NCBI GenBank assembly: GCA_964036045.1
Contig: OZ038379.1
Span: 16,785,317-16,849,316, forward strand
From: Eutreptiella sp. 'Long Island Sound 2002'
Lineage: Eukaryota; Euglenozoa; Euglenophyceae; Eutreptiales; Eutreptiaceae
DNA length: 64,000 nt
Reading direction: 5' to 3'
The translations under genes were made by a program, and so were the position numbers. The notes under the pieces are model-generated. The model did no database searches and was not told the DNA's origin. It was given only the letters and a program-made list of their open reading frames with translations. This document shows, in pieces, positions 12,402 through 22,805 of the stretch (position 1 is its first letter; the number at the start of each line of letters is the position of its first letter).

Positions 12402-12754
12402 TGAAGCGGTAGGGGGAGGGTGTCCCTACCGCTACCCGCTGTGGCTCGCACGCGCGCTGAATAGCGCAATTTATGACGTAAAATGGGATTACGAAGGCTA
12501 TAGAACAATAGCGAGGATTGCCGTTTTTTATGTTAAAATGGCAGTTTTTTATAATAAATTTATGCTGTTGTACCCCATTTTGTAATTATTCGCGAGATTT
12601 CACTGTTTTCCCGTGTTTTCACAGGCATCTATGTAGATTTGGAAGGCCTGTGGCTAACGCCTTAGAACAGTTTAAGCAACTTAAACCAACTCACGAAATG
12701 TTTGATTCTTGCAGAAATTGCGGTGCTTTGCAAGGGGTCCACGAAAACGCTTCA
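12402..12754 (+). repeat. E5 5' LTR (353 bp)
   Basis: Equal in length and nearly identical to 19,717-20,069. Bounded by TGAAGCG and CGCTTCA, flanked on the left by the TSD CTCT. Confidence 0.95.
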
Positions 12755-12766
12755 AAACTGTTCTAA
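12662..12766 (+). other. E5 self-priming pair (Tf1-like primer site)
   Basis: The 12 bases directly after the 5' LTR (AAACTGTTCTAA, 12,755-12,766) are the exact reverse complement of TTAGAACAGTTT at 12,662-12,673 in the LTR, 93 nt upstream. No TGG-type tRNA primer site follows the LTR. In fission yeast Tf1 the 5' end of the transcript folds back on such a site and is cleaved to prime reverse transcription. If the same holds here, transcription should start at or close to 12,662. Confidence 0.75.
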
Positions 12767-12939
12767 CAACCCTGAACAGGGACAGCCACCGGCCGCAGCG
12801 CATCGCAGCGCCAAGGAGCGGCGCTAACACGCGCTGAAACCAGAGGCGCTGGGCGCAGCGCCAGTCATCACCGCAACGTGGCCGTCAGCCGCAGCAAGCG
12901 GCCAGAGGAGAGGCAGCAAGTGCCTCCGCAGCGTCCCAG

Positions 12940-13764
12940 ATGAGCAGCAGCGACAGCAGCGGCGTCAGGACGTGGGGACCGCAAAATGGCGGCCACAACC
13001 TGGACAGCATGAGCGACGCGTCAGACTGGAGTCCCAGTCCAAGGCAAGTTTCGAGCCGCAGTCCCGCGTTCGATCAACAGAGGTATGGCCCTTCCAGCCG
13101 TCAACCCTATGGCCGTGGGAACCAGTACGGCGGCAGCACCGGCCGTCCCAAGAGTGGCAGTGCCAGCCGCAATCCGGATTACCGTGACGGCCAGCCAGCC
13201 GTCGAAGGAGAACTCTTCCGCAAGCCAGGCCATCGTCAAGCAGCGTGGGAGCGCCAACCAGCATCCTGGAGAACGCCGGAGCGCCAATCAGCGCTCCACC
13301 GAAGACAAGGTCCAAGCCCCGGTCACGCAGACCGTGGTCAAGCGTCGAGGGAGCGCCAACCTGCGCCCCAGAAAGCGCCGGAGTACCGACCAGTACCCCA
13401 ACGTGGAGGAGACATCACCGGAAATCCACGCAACCCCAGTCCCAGTTGGTTAAGCTCGGAGCTCGCCATCCTACCAACCGAGACGGTGGAGTTGAAGGCT
13501 TGGGCCGCAGAGATGACAGCGTGGGCGAGGAATGCAGCAGCGGAGATCCGGACCCTGAAGTCAGAGCAGGAGAGTCTGCAAGAGCGAGTGCGCCGCCTGG
13601 AGAGGACATCCAAGACGAAGTCCGCTACGGGCGAAGCGAAGAAAAGGATGGAAGTCGTGGAGGACTTCCAGACGCCGAAAAAGACCGCCACAGCCAGCGC
13701 AGCGACGAACCAACATAGTGGAACGCAGACGCCGGGCAGTGGCAGCCGTTGTTGGAGACGGTGA
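12940..13764 (+). CDS. E5 gag-like protein (274 aa)
   Basis: An ATG-initiated frame ending in TGA. The first roughly 165 residues are low-complexity and rich in Gln, Arg, Pro, Ser and Gly. Residues about 180-235 form a predicted coiled coil (heptad-like ELKAWAAEMTAWARNAAAEI and following residues). The C-terminus is basic. There is no zinc knuckle, protease or polymerase. By position and composition it is the only product of a non-autonomous LTR element and may help packaging or assembly. The E3 gag also contains coiled coils, but I cannot show sequence homology by eye. Confidence 0.6.
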   Translation: MSSSDSSGVRTWGPQNGGHNLDSMSDASDWSPSPRQVSSRSPAFDQQRYGPSSRQPYGRGNQYGGSTGRPKSGSASRNPDYRDGQPAVEGELFRKPGHRQAAWERQPASWRTPERQSALHRRQGPSPGHADRGQASRERQPAPQKAPEYRPVPQRGGDITGNPRNPSPSWLSSELAILPTETVELKAWAAEMTAWARNAAAEIRTLKSEQESLQERVRRLERTSKTKSATGEAKKRMEVVEDFQTPKKTATASAATNQHSGTQTPGSGSRCWRR

Positions 13765-14084
13765 TAATTTAAAATCCGTTTGTTGGAACACCTGTGGGCA
13801 AGTCCAGTCTTGTCAGACTTGCCGTGGTGAGAGCCCAGTCTTGTCAGGCTCCACCAACCGGGTATATATGTGGGTCTTAAAACCCATGTATATATGGGGC
13901 AGCTCAGCCCCTGGCACACGCACCCGCACTTGTACAGTACAGTGCACGGTGCCTGGGTAAGGCACGAACTGACACAGCAACATGGATTTGATGCTGAGTT
14001 GCAGTGCTGTGTGCGTGCCTGTCCTGTTGCTTGATTTTTGAAAGCATGGAGGTTTTCGGGAAACTGAAAACGTTTGCCAAGTTT

Positions 14085-14101
14085 TCAAAACAAACGGGGC
14101 A
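14085..14101 (+). repeat. G1a target-site duplication, left copy
   Basis: TCAAAACAAACGGGGCA here is repeated exactly at 19,543-19,559 after the 3' tail. Its length (15-17 bp, as the first two bases overlap the tail repeat) is typical of target-primed reverse transcription. Confidence 0.9.
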
Positions 14102-14629
14102 CACTTTCTGAGTGTCTATTTTTTTTCGATTTATTCTTTCCGTTTACTGGTCATCAAGAATACGAAGAGAGCCTCTCTGCGAGGAGCATTTACAGCTTTG
14201 TTGTTAGCTGACTCCCCTGTCTTTCTGACTATGTTTCTGATTGAGGGGGAGCCATACTAGCAACCTTACCGCTGATTCCGTGGCTGCTACAGCAACGATG
14301 CCACACAGTCTGTTGGCACGTGTTTCAAATACTGCCTCACAACCTTGATTGGTGCCCATCACTCCCCTTGCCCTGCAGCTCAGGCGGCGGCCCTGGGGGA
14401 ACGCGGTTAACCCTTAGCAATGAACGCCAACACGCTCCACGACGCCACACAAGAACAAGGCCGAGAACATCAAGAACAACGGGTAGCACGTAAGGCACAG
14501 CAGCGAACATGGTCTTGCTGCACGCGAGTGTGTTGGGTCGTGTATAATTTTATTTTATTTTCAAAATTTTTTTTTTTTATTTTTTTTTTTACACGAAATC
14601 TTGCAGCGGTTTTTCAAGTAGGTACAACC

Positions 14630-16090
14630 ACACCCACGCAAGAAACGAACCCAACAAGGCGACAGGACAGGACACCACGGCACCACGCGGCAGCACGGCA
14701 CCAGGGCACGAGGGAAAGAGCATCACAGCGCGCAGACACCACCACCGGGCAAAAAACAGCACAGCCAACCAACAGCACAACACAGCACAGCGCGACAGCC
14801 CACAGAAGGGCAAAGCAAGCCCCAACAGCACCGCAAAACGACAGCAGAGAGCAACAGCACAGCACCACGCGACAGCACAGCACCACAGAACACGACACAG
14901 GAAAGCAGGGCACCACAGCAAACCACACCAACCACAGGGAAGCAGACCACGCGGCCAGACAGGGACACCGACACCGAAACACGCCACCAGCAAACAACCA
15001 CGGGCCAACAGACCCAGCACCGCACCACGGCACACCACAGGAAACAGCACAACACACAGCAGCGCACCACAGCGCCAGGCGCCAGCAACGGCACGCACCA
15101 CACGAACAGCACAACGCGAGCGCACCAGCACAGCGAAGCACAGCACCGCGCAGAGCGGAGAGCACAGGGAACGCACAGCACAGCACCCCGGGACACACAC
15201 AGCACAAAGCAGAGCGGCGAACAACAGCACGCACCACCGCGCCACGACAAAACACACACAGCACAGAGCACACAGCGCGGGGGAACACCGCAAAACACAG
15301 CGCCGCAGAGCACAGGGCCCCAGGGCGACGGGCAGCGCCAGAGGGCACGGCGCAACAAGCAGCGGCACCAAACGAGCGCAACACAGCACAGGACAGCACA
15401 CCACCGGGCGACACAACGCGCAGCAGCGCGGCGCAGCGCAGCACCCAGCCACGCACAGCACAACACGGCACGCAGCACCGAGCGGCGGCGACGGAAACCG
15501 TGAGAAACAAAAGGGGGGGGGGGGGGGCAGCAACCACGAGGGAGCAGCCAAAAGCCAGGCGGAAAGCACGAAAGAGGAACAAGCGCACGGAGAGCCGAGA
15601 AGCGGCAGGCCAACAAAGCAAACAACGCAAGCGCCGAGGCCCAAGGCAACCGGGGCCGGAAACCAGAGAAAGCCGCAGACAACGGGGGCGCACGAAGAAA
15701 GAAGAACGGGAGGAAAAAAAAAAAAAAAAAAAAAAAACAACACCCAGGCACCAAGCGGGAGCGACAAAAACCGCGGGACACACAAGGGGAGGGGGGCGGG
15801 GGAGCAACCACCAACGAGCAGCCAACGGCCAAGCGGGAGACACCAACCAACCAGCCAGCGGGAGGGGAAAAAAAAAAAAAAAAAAAAAAAAACAAAGCGC
15901 CAGGGCAACGAGGAAAGGCAGCAGCAGCGAGAGAGAGGGGGGCAACCCCCGCCCGGAGGGGGCCAAGCAAAGCAGAAAGACAAAGCGGCCAAAGGACAAG
16001 GTGAGGCGCACCAGAACGCGCCCGGGAGGCCGGCCCGCCCGACCCGGCCAAGCAGAGCACGCACACGAACACACACGCACACCGGAACCC
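14630..16090 (+). repeat. T-depleted A/C/G block of G1a
   Basis: The plus strand is almost free of T, built of CACA, CAGCA and GAGA-like words, with A runs of about 20 bases near 15,716-15,737 and 15,869-15,891 and a G run near 15,513. Stop codons all need T (or A on the other strand), so open frames of 1,067 aa (+) and 989 aa (-) cross this region by composition alone. No domain is seen in either translation. Confidence 0.85.
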
Positions 16091-16099
16091 GGGCAGCCC

Positions 16100-18690
16100 A
16101 CTCCAGAGGACGGGCGGCCGGGGGAGGGACAGCGCCTGACACCAGGCGCCCCTCACAACGGCGGAAGGCACCCCCCCCGGGGACGCCCTTCCGCCACCCC
16201 CACAGCGAGCAACGCCAACCCGCAAGGGCACACGCTGTGGGGCGGTGCAGGGTCCACACGCCCGCATCGACCGCACCCGGGACACACGGGTTGCGGAACC
16301 CTGGCTGCCCGCTCCAGAGGACGGGCGGCCGCGGGAGGGACAGCGCCTGACACCAGGCGCCCCTCACAACGGTGGAAGGAACCCCCCCCGGGGACGCCCT
16401 TCCGCCGCCCCCACAGCGAGCAACGCCGGCCCGCAAGGGCGCACGCTGTGGGGCCGGTGCAGGGTCCACACGCCCGCATCGACCGCACCCGGGACACACG
16501 GGTTGCGGAACCCTGGCTGCCCGCTCCAGAGGACGGGCGGCCGGGGGAGGGACAGCGCCTGACACCAGGCGCCCCTCACAACGGCGGAAGAGACCCCCCC
16601 CCGGGGACGCCCTTCCGCCACCCCCACAGCGAGCAACGCCGTCCCGCAAGGGCGCACGCTGTGGGGCCGGTGCAGGGTCCACACGCCCGCATCGACCGCA
16701 CCCGGGACACACGGGTTGCGGAACCCTGGCTGCCCGCTCCAGAGGACGGGCGGCCGGGGGAGGGACAGCGCCTGACACCAGGCGCCCCTCACAACGGTGG
16801 AAGGCACCCCCCCCGGGGACGCCCTTCCGCCACCCCCACAGCGAGCAACGCCAACCCGCAAGGGCGCACGCTGTGGGGCGGTGCAGGGTCCACACGCCCG
16901 CGTCGACCGCACCCGGGACACACGGGTTGCGGAACCCTGGCTGCCCGCTCCAGAGGACGGGCGGCCGCGGGAGGGACAGCGCCTGACACCAGGCGCCCCT
17001 CACAACGGTGGAAGGAACCCCCCCCGGGGACGCCCTTCCGCCGCCCCCACAGCGAGCAACGCCGGCCCGCAAGGGCGCACGCTGTGGGGCCGGTGCAGGG
17101 TCCACACGCCCGCATCGACCGCACCCGGGACACACGGGTTGCGGAACCCTGGCTGCCCGCTCCAGAGGACGGGCGGCCGGGGGAGGGACAGCGCCTGACA
17201 CCAGGCGCCCCTCACAACGGCGGAAGAGACCCCCCCCCGGGGACGCCCTTCCGCCACCCCCACAGCGAGCAACGCCGTCCCGCAAGGGCGCACGCTGTGG
17301 GGCCGGTGCAGGGTCCACACGCCCGCATCGACCGCACCCGGGACACACGGGTTGCGGAACCCTGGCTGCCCGCTCCAGAGGACGGGCGGCCGGGGGAGGG
17401 ACAGCGCCTGACACCAGGCGCCCCTCACAACGGTGGAAGGCACCCCCCCCGGGGACGCCCTTCCGCCACCCCCACAGCGAGCAACGCCGGCCGGCAAGGG
17501 CGCACGCTGTGGGGCCGGTGCTGGGTCCACACGCCCGCGTCGACCGCACCCGGGACACACGGGTCGCGGAACCCTGGCTGCCCGCTCCAGAGGACCGGCG
17601 GCCGGGGGAGGGACAGCGCCTGACACCAGGCGCCCCTCACAACGGTGGAAGGCACCCCCCCCGGGGACGCCCTTCCGCCACCCCCACAGCGAGCAACGCC
17701 GGCCCGCAAGGGCGCACGCAGTGGGGCCGGTGCTGGGTCCACACGCCCACATCGACCGCATCCGGGACAAACGGGTTGCGGAACCCTGGCAGCCCGCTCC
17801 AGAGGACGGGCGGTCGGGGGAAGGACAGCGCCTGACACCAGGCGCCCCACACAACGGTGGAAGGCACCCCCCCCGGGGACGCCCTTCCGCCACCCCCACA
17901 GCGAGCAACGCCGGCCCGCGAGGGCGCACGCTGGGGGGCCGGTGCTGGGTTCACACGCCCGCATCGACCGCACCCGGGACACACGGGTCGCGGAACCCCG
18001 GCCGCCCGCTCCAGAGGACGGGCGGTCGGGGGAGGGACAGCGCCTGACACCAGGCGCCCCTCACAACACGGTGGAAGGCACCCCACCCGGGGACGCCCTT
18101 CCGCCACCCCCACAGCGAGCAACGCCGGCCCGCAAGGGCGCACGCTGTGGGGCCGGTGCTGGGTCCACACGCCCGCATCGACCGCACCCGGGACACACGG
18201 GTCGCGGAACCCTGGCTGCCCGCTCCAGAGGACGGGCGGCCGGGGGAGGGACAGCGCCTGACACCAGGCGCCCCTCACAACGGTGGAAGGCACCCCCCCC
18301 GGGGACGCCCTTCCACCACCCCCACAGCGAGCAACGCCGGCCCGCAAGGGCGCACGCTGGGGGGCCGGTGCTGGGTACACACGCCCGTATCGACCGCACC
18401 CGGGACACACGGGTCGCGGAACCCTGGCAGCCCGCTCCAGAGGACGGGCGGCCGGGGGAGGGACAGCGCCTGACACCAGGCGCCCCACACAAAGGTGGAA
18501 AGCACCCCCCCCGGGGACGCCCTTCCGCCACCCCCACAGCGAGCAACACCGGCCCGCGAGGGCTCACGCTGTGGGGCCGGTGCGGAGATCCCACGCCCGC
18601 ACCGACCGCACCCAGGACACGCGGGACGCGGAACCCTGGCTGCCCGCTCCAGAGGACGGGCGGCCAGGGGCCGCCGCCCCCGCAACCCCA
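16100..18690 (+). repeat. Tandem array of about 212-bp units in G1a
   Basis: About 12 units, recognisable by GACGGGCGGCCGGGGGAGGG recurring every 210-214 bp. A three-unit higher-order block is repeated: 16,153-16,788 recurs nearly exactly from 16,789, giving a 636-bp period. Later units diverge gradually. The same unit forms an array of about 8 copies in G1b. It may act as a repeated promoter (as L1 monomers do) or be a captured satellite. Confidence 0.9.
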
Positions 18691-19542
18691 AGCCAGGGAG
18701 GGGGGAACCGGGACCGGACCGCCCCCCCCCAAGCACGCCAGACGGAGCACGGGACCGGGGCAGGACACGCGGAGGGGCACGGACCAAGTGGAACGGCCCT
18801 ACCAGCGCTCAGTGCCGGGACCACGCGAGATGCGCGCGCCACACCACCCAGCGGGGGGGGGGAGCGGACACCGCGAGAGCGCGAGCGCACACACACGAAA
18901 AGGACACGCGGGGACTACCGGAAGGGCAACCGGACCGAGCGCGCGGAACGCACAGACCGCATGGAATGGCGTACCAGCGAGCGAGGGTAAGGGACACCCG
19001 GAGGGGACGGCCCGCCACACGCAGCGCGGAACACGCGGGGCGGGAAGGGGGAAACAGGAGAGACACAACACCAGGTACCGGCCCGAACCCCCCCCGAACC
19101 GGCCGCGAGCGCCGCGCACACACAGACGGGACACTGCACCCGCCAAGGCAGTAGTGGCGCACAGCGCCACGCCCCAACCCCTAGGCTAGGCAGCCTCCGC
19201 GCCAGCCCAAGGGGGTCCCACTGGCGACAAGCCAGTAGCACGGGCCCGGCGGCGCCGGCGCCCCGGGCGACCACGCATTAGGGGGGCGACGCAGTGGGTA
19301 AGCGCCCGCAGCCACGGCTGCGAATTGATGCACTGACCGAGGAGTGGCGAAACGGGGACGCCGGGGAAGGACGGGGCTCCGAGCTCTGTGAACCCGGGGG
19401 ACTCCGCCACCAGGCAGGAGGTGCGTCTTGGAGGGCCCCCCACTAGGACCCGGTGGGGAGGATATCACCTGGCCCGACCAGGTGGCCCCCCGGGGCCGAA
19501 AGGCGTCTAGTACCCGCAAAATCAAACCTCAAACCTCAAACC
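18691..19542 (+). repeat. 3' module and (TCAAACC)n tail of G1a
   Basis: A non-repetitive GC-rich module shared almost base for base with G1b (50,250-51,110). It ends with three TCAAACC units directly before the TSD. A conserved 3' end is what a LINE reverse transcriptase would have to recognise. A segment near 19,285-19,340 (CGCAGTGGGTAAGCGC) is loosely tRNA-like but lacks a convincing B-box. Confidence 0.8.
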
Positions 19543-19705
19543 TCAAAACAAACGGGGCAGGCCACCCAAGGCCTTTTTTCTCTTCTTTTCCTAGTGTGGC
19601 AAAGCAGGTTTTTGCCTGAGGGTAGTATTGGTGCTCCCCACCGGACACCTAGGAAGAGGCTACCTCTGGGGTTTGTTTTTCCCCTTGGGGGATAAACAAA
19701 CCTTT

Positions 19706-19716
19706 AAGTAGGGGAG
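19706..19716 (+). other. E5 polypurine tract
   Basis: The purine-rich run AGTAGGGGAG lies directly 5' of the E5 3' LTR. Confidence 0.7.
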
Positions 19717-20069
19717 TGAAGCGGTAGCGGGAGGGTCTCCCTACCGCTACCCGCTGTGGCTCGCACGCGCGCTGAAAAGCGCAATTAATGACGTAAAATG
19801 GGATTACGAAGGCTATAGAACAATAGCGAGGATTGCCGTTTTTTATGTTGAAATAGCAGTTTTTTATAATAAATTTATGCTGTTGTACCCCATTTTGTAA
19901 TTATTCGCGAGATTTCACTGTTTTCCCGTGTTTTCACAGGCATCTATGTAGATTTCGAAGGCCTGTGGTTAACGCCTCAGAACAGTTTAAGCAACTTAAA
20001 CCAACTCACGAAATGTTCGATTCTTGCAGAAATTGCGGTGCTTTGCAAGGGGTCCACGAAAACGCTTCA
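19717..20069 (+). repeat. E5 3' LTR (353 bp)
   Basis: Pairs with 12,402-12,754, with the same ends and length. It is followed by the TSD CTCT at 20,070-20,073. The self-priming donor site in this copy has one mismatch (TCAGAACAGTTT). Confidence 0.95.
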
Positions 20070-20073
20070 CTCT

Positions 20074-22805
20074 TCTCATGCTCGTCCTGAAGTGCTTTGC
20101 ACACCTTGGCCGCCGTGTCGTCCGCCTCAGCCATCATAGCACTCACATCCCGGGCCACTTTGCCATGGTTGAATCACGGGAGAGTGCGTGACACTCGATC
20201 CCGTAGGAACAGGATACGATGGGGCGACAGTCCAGTGGGCCCCGGAAGGTCATGGTACGCCTGGAGTACTCTCCACAGCGAATTATACCAATTCCGGCCC
20301 GGTTCGTCAATGTGCAGCTGGCGGAACTTCTCGAACATCTGCCGCCCGGGCACCTCAGCCCGGCCATTCGACGGGCTGTGGTAAGCCACGGTCTTGGCGT
20401 GCCGAATCCCCATGTGCTTGCACATCGCCTTGAACCACGTCCCCACAAATTGACTGCCCCGATCGCTGCAGATGACAGCTGGGACATCAAAAATCGTCAG
20501 CCAATGCCTGATCATGGCATTAGCGACGGTCTTGGCCTGCAGACCCACTCCATGCTTGTCCTTCTTGTCCTTCTTCTTGGACTTCTTGCCAGGGACCGCC
20601 ACGATATACCCGCTGTGCCTATCCACCGCCAGGATGACACAGTCGTAGGTCGCTCCTTCCACGGTGACCTCCGGCATGGCGAATACATCCATGGCCACGG
20701 ACCGCATAGGGGCCTCCGGTATAGCCGTATACACCGGGTTGCCCGCTGTGGAATGGTTGGGGCTTTTCGTGGCCCGACACACGGCGGAGTCGCTGCAGTA
20801 CTTGTCCAGGAGGGCGTAGTACCCCGGTGGGAACTTGAAGCGCCACTCCAGGTCCTGCTGCATCTTGTCCTGACCAGGATGCATGAGCTGGGCATTATGC
20901 TAGTGGTCAGTGAGCTTCTTCATTCGGTTCTCAGGGACCAATAGCCTGTCCCTGAGGAATAATTTATCCCCATCCTCGGTCAAGCCCTCAGGCCATTCGT
21001 CGTCCGACGGGGAGCTCACGGCATTCCAGTACTTGCTCCAGTGCTCGGATGCCGCATAGTCATCCGACCAGTCCTCTGTCAGCACCGACCTGACTACCTG
21101 TACGGGGGCCACCATCCATTGCTCGAGGGTTCCCTCTCGAATAGCTTGGACTCGGGCGCCCCGGAACTTGGCCAGGTCTGTACGGTTTGCCATCACCACA
21201 AACCACTTGACCCCCTCTTGCTCCATGGCCTTCTCCATCTCGATGATGCGCTTGGCCTCCTCGGTCTCCTCGGCGTCCCCATGGCTGGATATGTCCATCC
21301 ATGCCTTGCCCGCGGGGTAGGCCCATCGACTGAGGCAATCTGCCACAGTGTTGTCGTTCCCCGGGACATATAGGACGCTGAGGTCGAACTTGGCAAACGT
21401 CTCGTGCCACCAGGCCCTCCTTGCCGCTGGTCCCGAGGGGGTGTCCACGTGCTCCTTGTGCCAGCTCTGTAAGGACTGATGGTCCGTGCAAACCACCACC
21501 GGTTGTAATCCGATTTGGCCAGACCACTTCCTGAGCGCACAAACAATGGCGTACGTCTCCTTCTCCCTCGCGGTCCAGGTTCGGCGTTGGCCCTGGGCCA
21601 GGATCTGGCTCCAAAACACCACGGGTAGGTGCGACCCGTCGTCCCGGACCTGCTCAAGGACTGCCCCTACAGCATAGTCCGAGGCGTCCGTTCGTAGCAC
21701 GAATCCCTTGTCCGGGTCCACCAGGAATAGCCCCAGCTGCCCCAGGAGTCGCTCCTTCAGGCGGCTGAACGCATCTTTGGCCTCGGGGTCCAGGCAAGCT
21801 TCTTCTTGCTCCCCTTCTGGCCATCGAACTTGCCCACCTGCAGCATCTTGTGCAGCGCCCCCGACAGTTCCGCATACATCCGGACATAGCCCGAATAGTA
21901 ATTGCAGAAGCCCATGAAGGATCGGAGTTCGCTGATGGTCTGGGGCTTCTCCCAGTGGTGCAGGGACGCCAGCTTCCCAGGCATGGGACGGCGTTGCCCG
22001 TGACCCACCACGTGACCCGCAAACTCTACTTCCCTCACGAAGAGTGAGGCTTTGGTGGGCTTGCACACCATGTTGTGCTTGTCCAGCTTGCTGAGCACTT
22101 GGCGCAGATCCTTTTCATGCGCTTCGATGAGCTCGTCCTCAGTCATGTTCTCCGTGCCGGACCTGATGATGATGTCATCCACGAAGGGAATCGGCACAGT
22201 CCCGGACAGGACCGATTAGGTCCTCCATCATGCGCTGGAAAGCGGCGTTGCCATTCTTGGCGCCCATAGGCACCACGTTCCACTGCATGGGCCCCAGCGG
22301 CGTCGACATCGCTGCAGGGCCTGGAATCCGGGTGTAGCGGCATCTGGTGATAACCGTGTTTCAGGTCTAACACCGTGAAGATCCGCTTTTTTTGTTGTTT
22401 TTGGAGGATGGTGTCGATCAGAGGAAGCGAGTACGAGTCGTGCTTGGTTTGCTCGTTCAAACCTCTGCAATCAACCACCAACCTCCACTCGCCCTTCTCT
22501 TTCTTGGGCACGATAAAGGCTGGGCTGGCCCACTCACTGTCGGAGGGTTCGATCCAGCCCCGCTCAATAAACTCGGCCAACAACTTCTTCAGGGCCTCAG
22601 CCCGATCGCCCTGAAGTTGGTACTCCCGATGACGATAGATCTTGGGGTTCGGCTTCAGCTTGATTCTCGCTGTGCCAAACCTCCCACGATCTGGAGGGTT
22701 CTTGTTGGCGACACCACTGAATAGCCGCGGATAGGCATTTATCAGCCTCTCCTTCAGCTCGGCGACCTTCGGGTTCTCCTGGGCCTCTTCAGCCGCTTGC
22801 TTCGG
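20074..22805 (-). pseudogene. E4 pol middle: RT, RNase H, integrase (decayed)
   Basis: On the minus strand in order: the RT N-terminal region from 22,805 (RLFSGV, WRLVVD.RGLN, VLDLKHGYHQMPL), the RT catalytic FVDD near 22,170, the connection, RNase H (RTDASDYAVGAVLEQ near 21,660; CTDHQSLQSW), an integrase zinc region and an integrase core with Asp (MDVFAMPEV), Asp (CSDRGSQF) and Glu (NGRAEV). Breaks: frameshifts near 22,310 and 21,790, an in-frame TAG at 20,900-20,902 and an in-frame TGA at 20,174-20,176. Its closest relative in the window is E3 pol. The 5' side is cut by E1 and the 3' side by E5. At the E1 boundary ...VVSIPK (63,528) joins QAAEE... here, matching the continuous E3 protein. 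Confidence 0.93.

Larger units (their letters stand above)
14102..19542 (+). mobile_element. G1a: 5.4-kb GC-rich retroposon with TSD and 3' tail
   Basis: Bounded by a 17-bp TSD and ending in a (TCAAACC)n tail (19,521-19,542), which is the signature of insertion by a LINE-type machinery. Order: a T/AT-rich 5' part with a T-rich block near 14,550-14,592; a 1.45-kb strand-asymmetric, T-poor block with poly-A and poly-G tracts; an array of about 12 units of about 212 bp; and a unique 850-bp 3' module. No RT, endonuclease or other domain is visible, so it is apparently non-autonomous. A second copy, G1b, is 5'-truncated, another hallmark of this mechanism. It is inserted in the internal region of E5. 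Confidence 0.85.
12402..20069 (+). mobile_element. E5: non-autonomous LTR retrotransposon, split by G1a
   Basis: Two 353-bp LTRs (12,402-12,754 and 19,717-20,069) begin TGAAGCGGTAG and end CGCTTCA, so the termini are 7-bp inverted repeats. The 4-bp TSD is CTCT (12,398-12,401 and 20,070-20,073). Without G1a and its TSD the internal region is about 1.5 kb, giving an element of about 2.2 kb with one gag-like frame and no protease, RT or integrase. It must depend on another element. The LTR ends, TSD length and self-priming layout match E3, making an E3-like element the likely helper. It is inserted in the E4 integrase gene on the opposite strand. Bases 13,765-14,084 and 19,560-19,705 are internal noncoding sequence. 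Confidence 0.9.

Noticed and set aside
14420-17623. A 1,067-aa plus-strand frame and an overlapping 989-aa minus-strand frame, with similar frames of 500-800 aa at 46.5-49.6 kb
   Set aside because: They cross T-poor DNA and a 212-bp satellite, where stop codons are rare by composition. The translations are low-complexity, differ in every frame, and show no domain.
18700-19500. rDNA spacer or an RNA gene in the G1 3' module
   Set aside because: The GC content and hairpins invite the idea, but no rRNA core or convincing pol III box pair was found, and the module ends in a retroposon tail.
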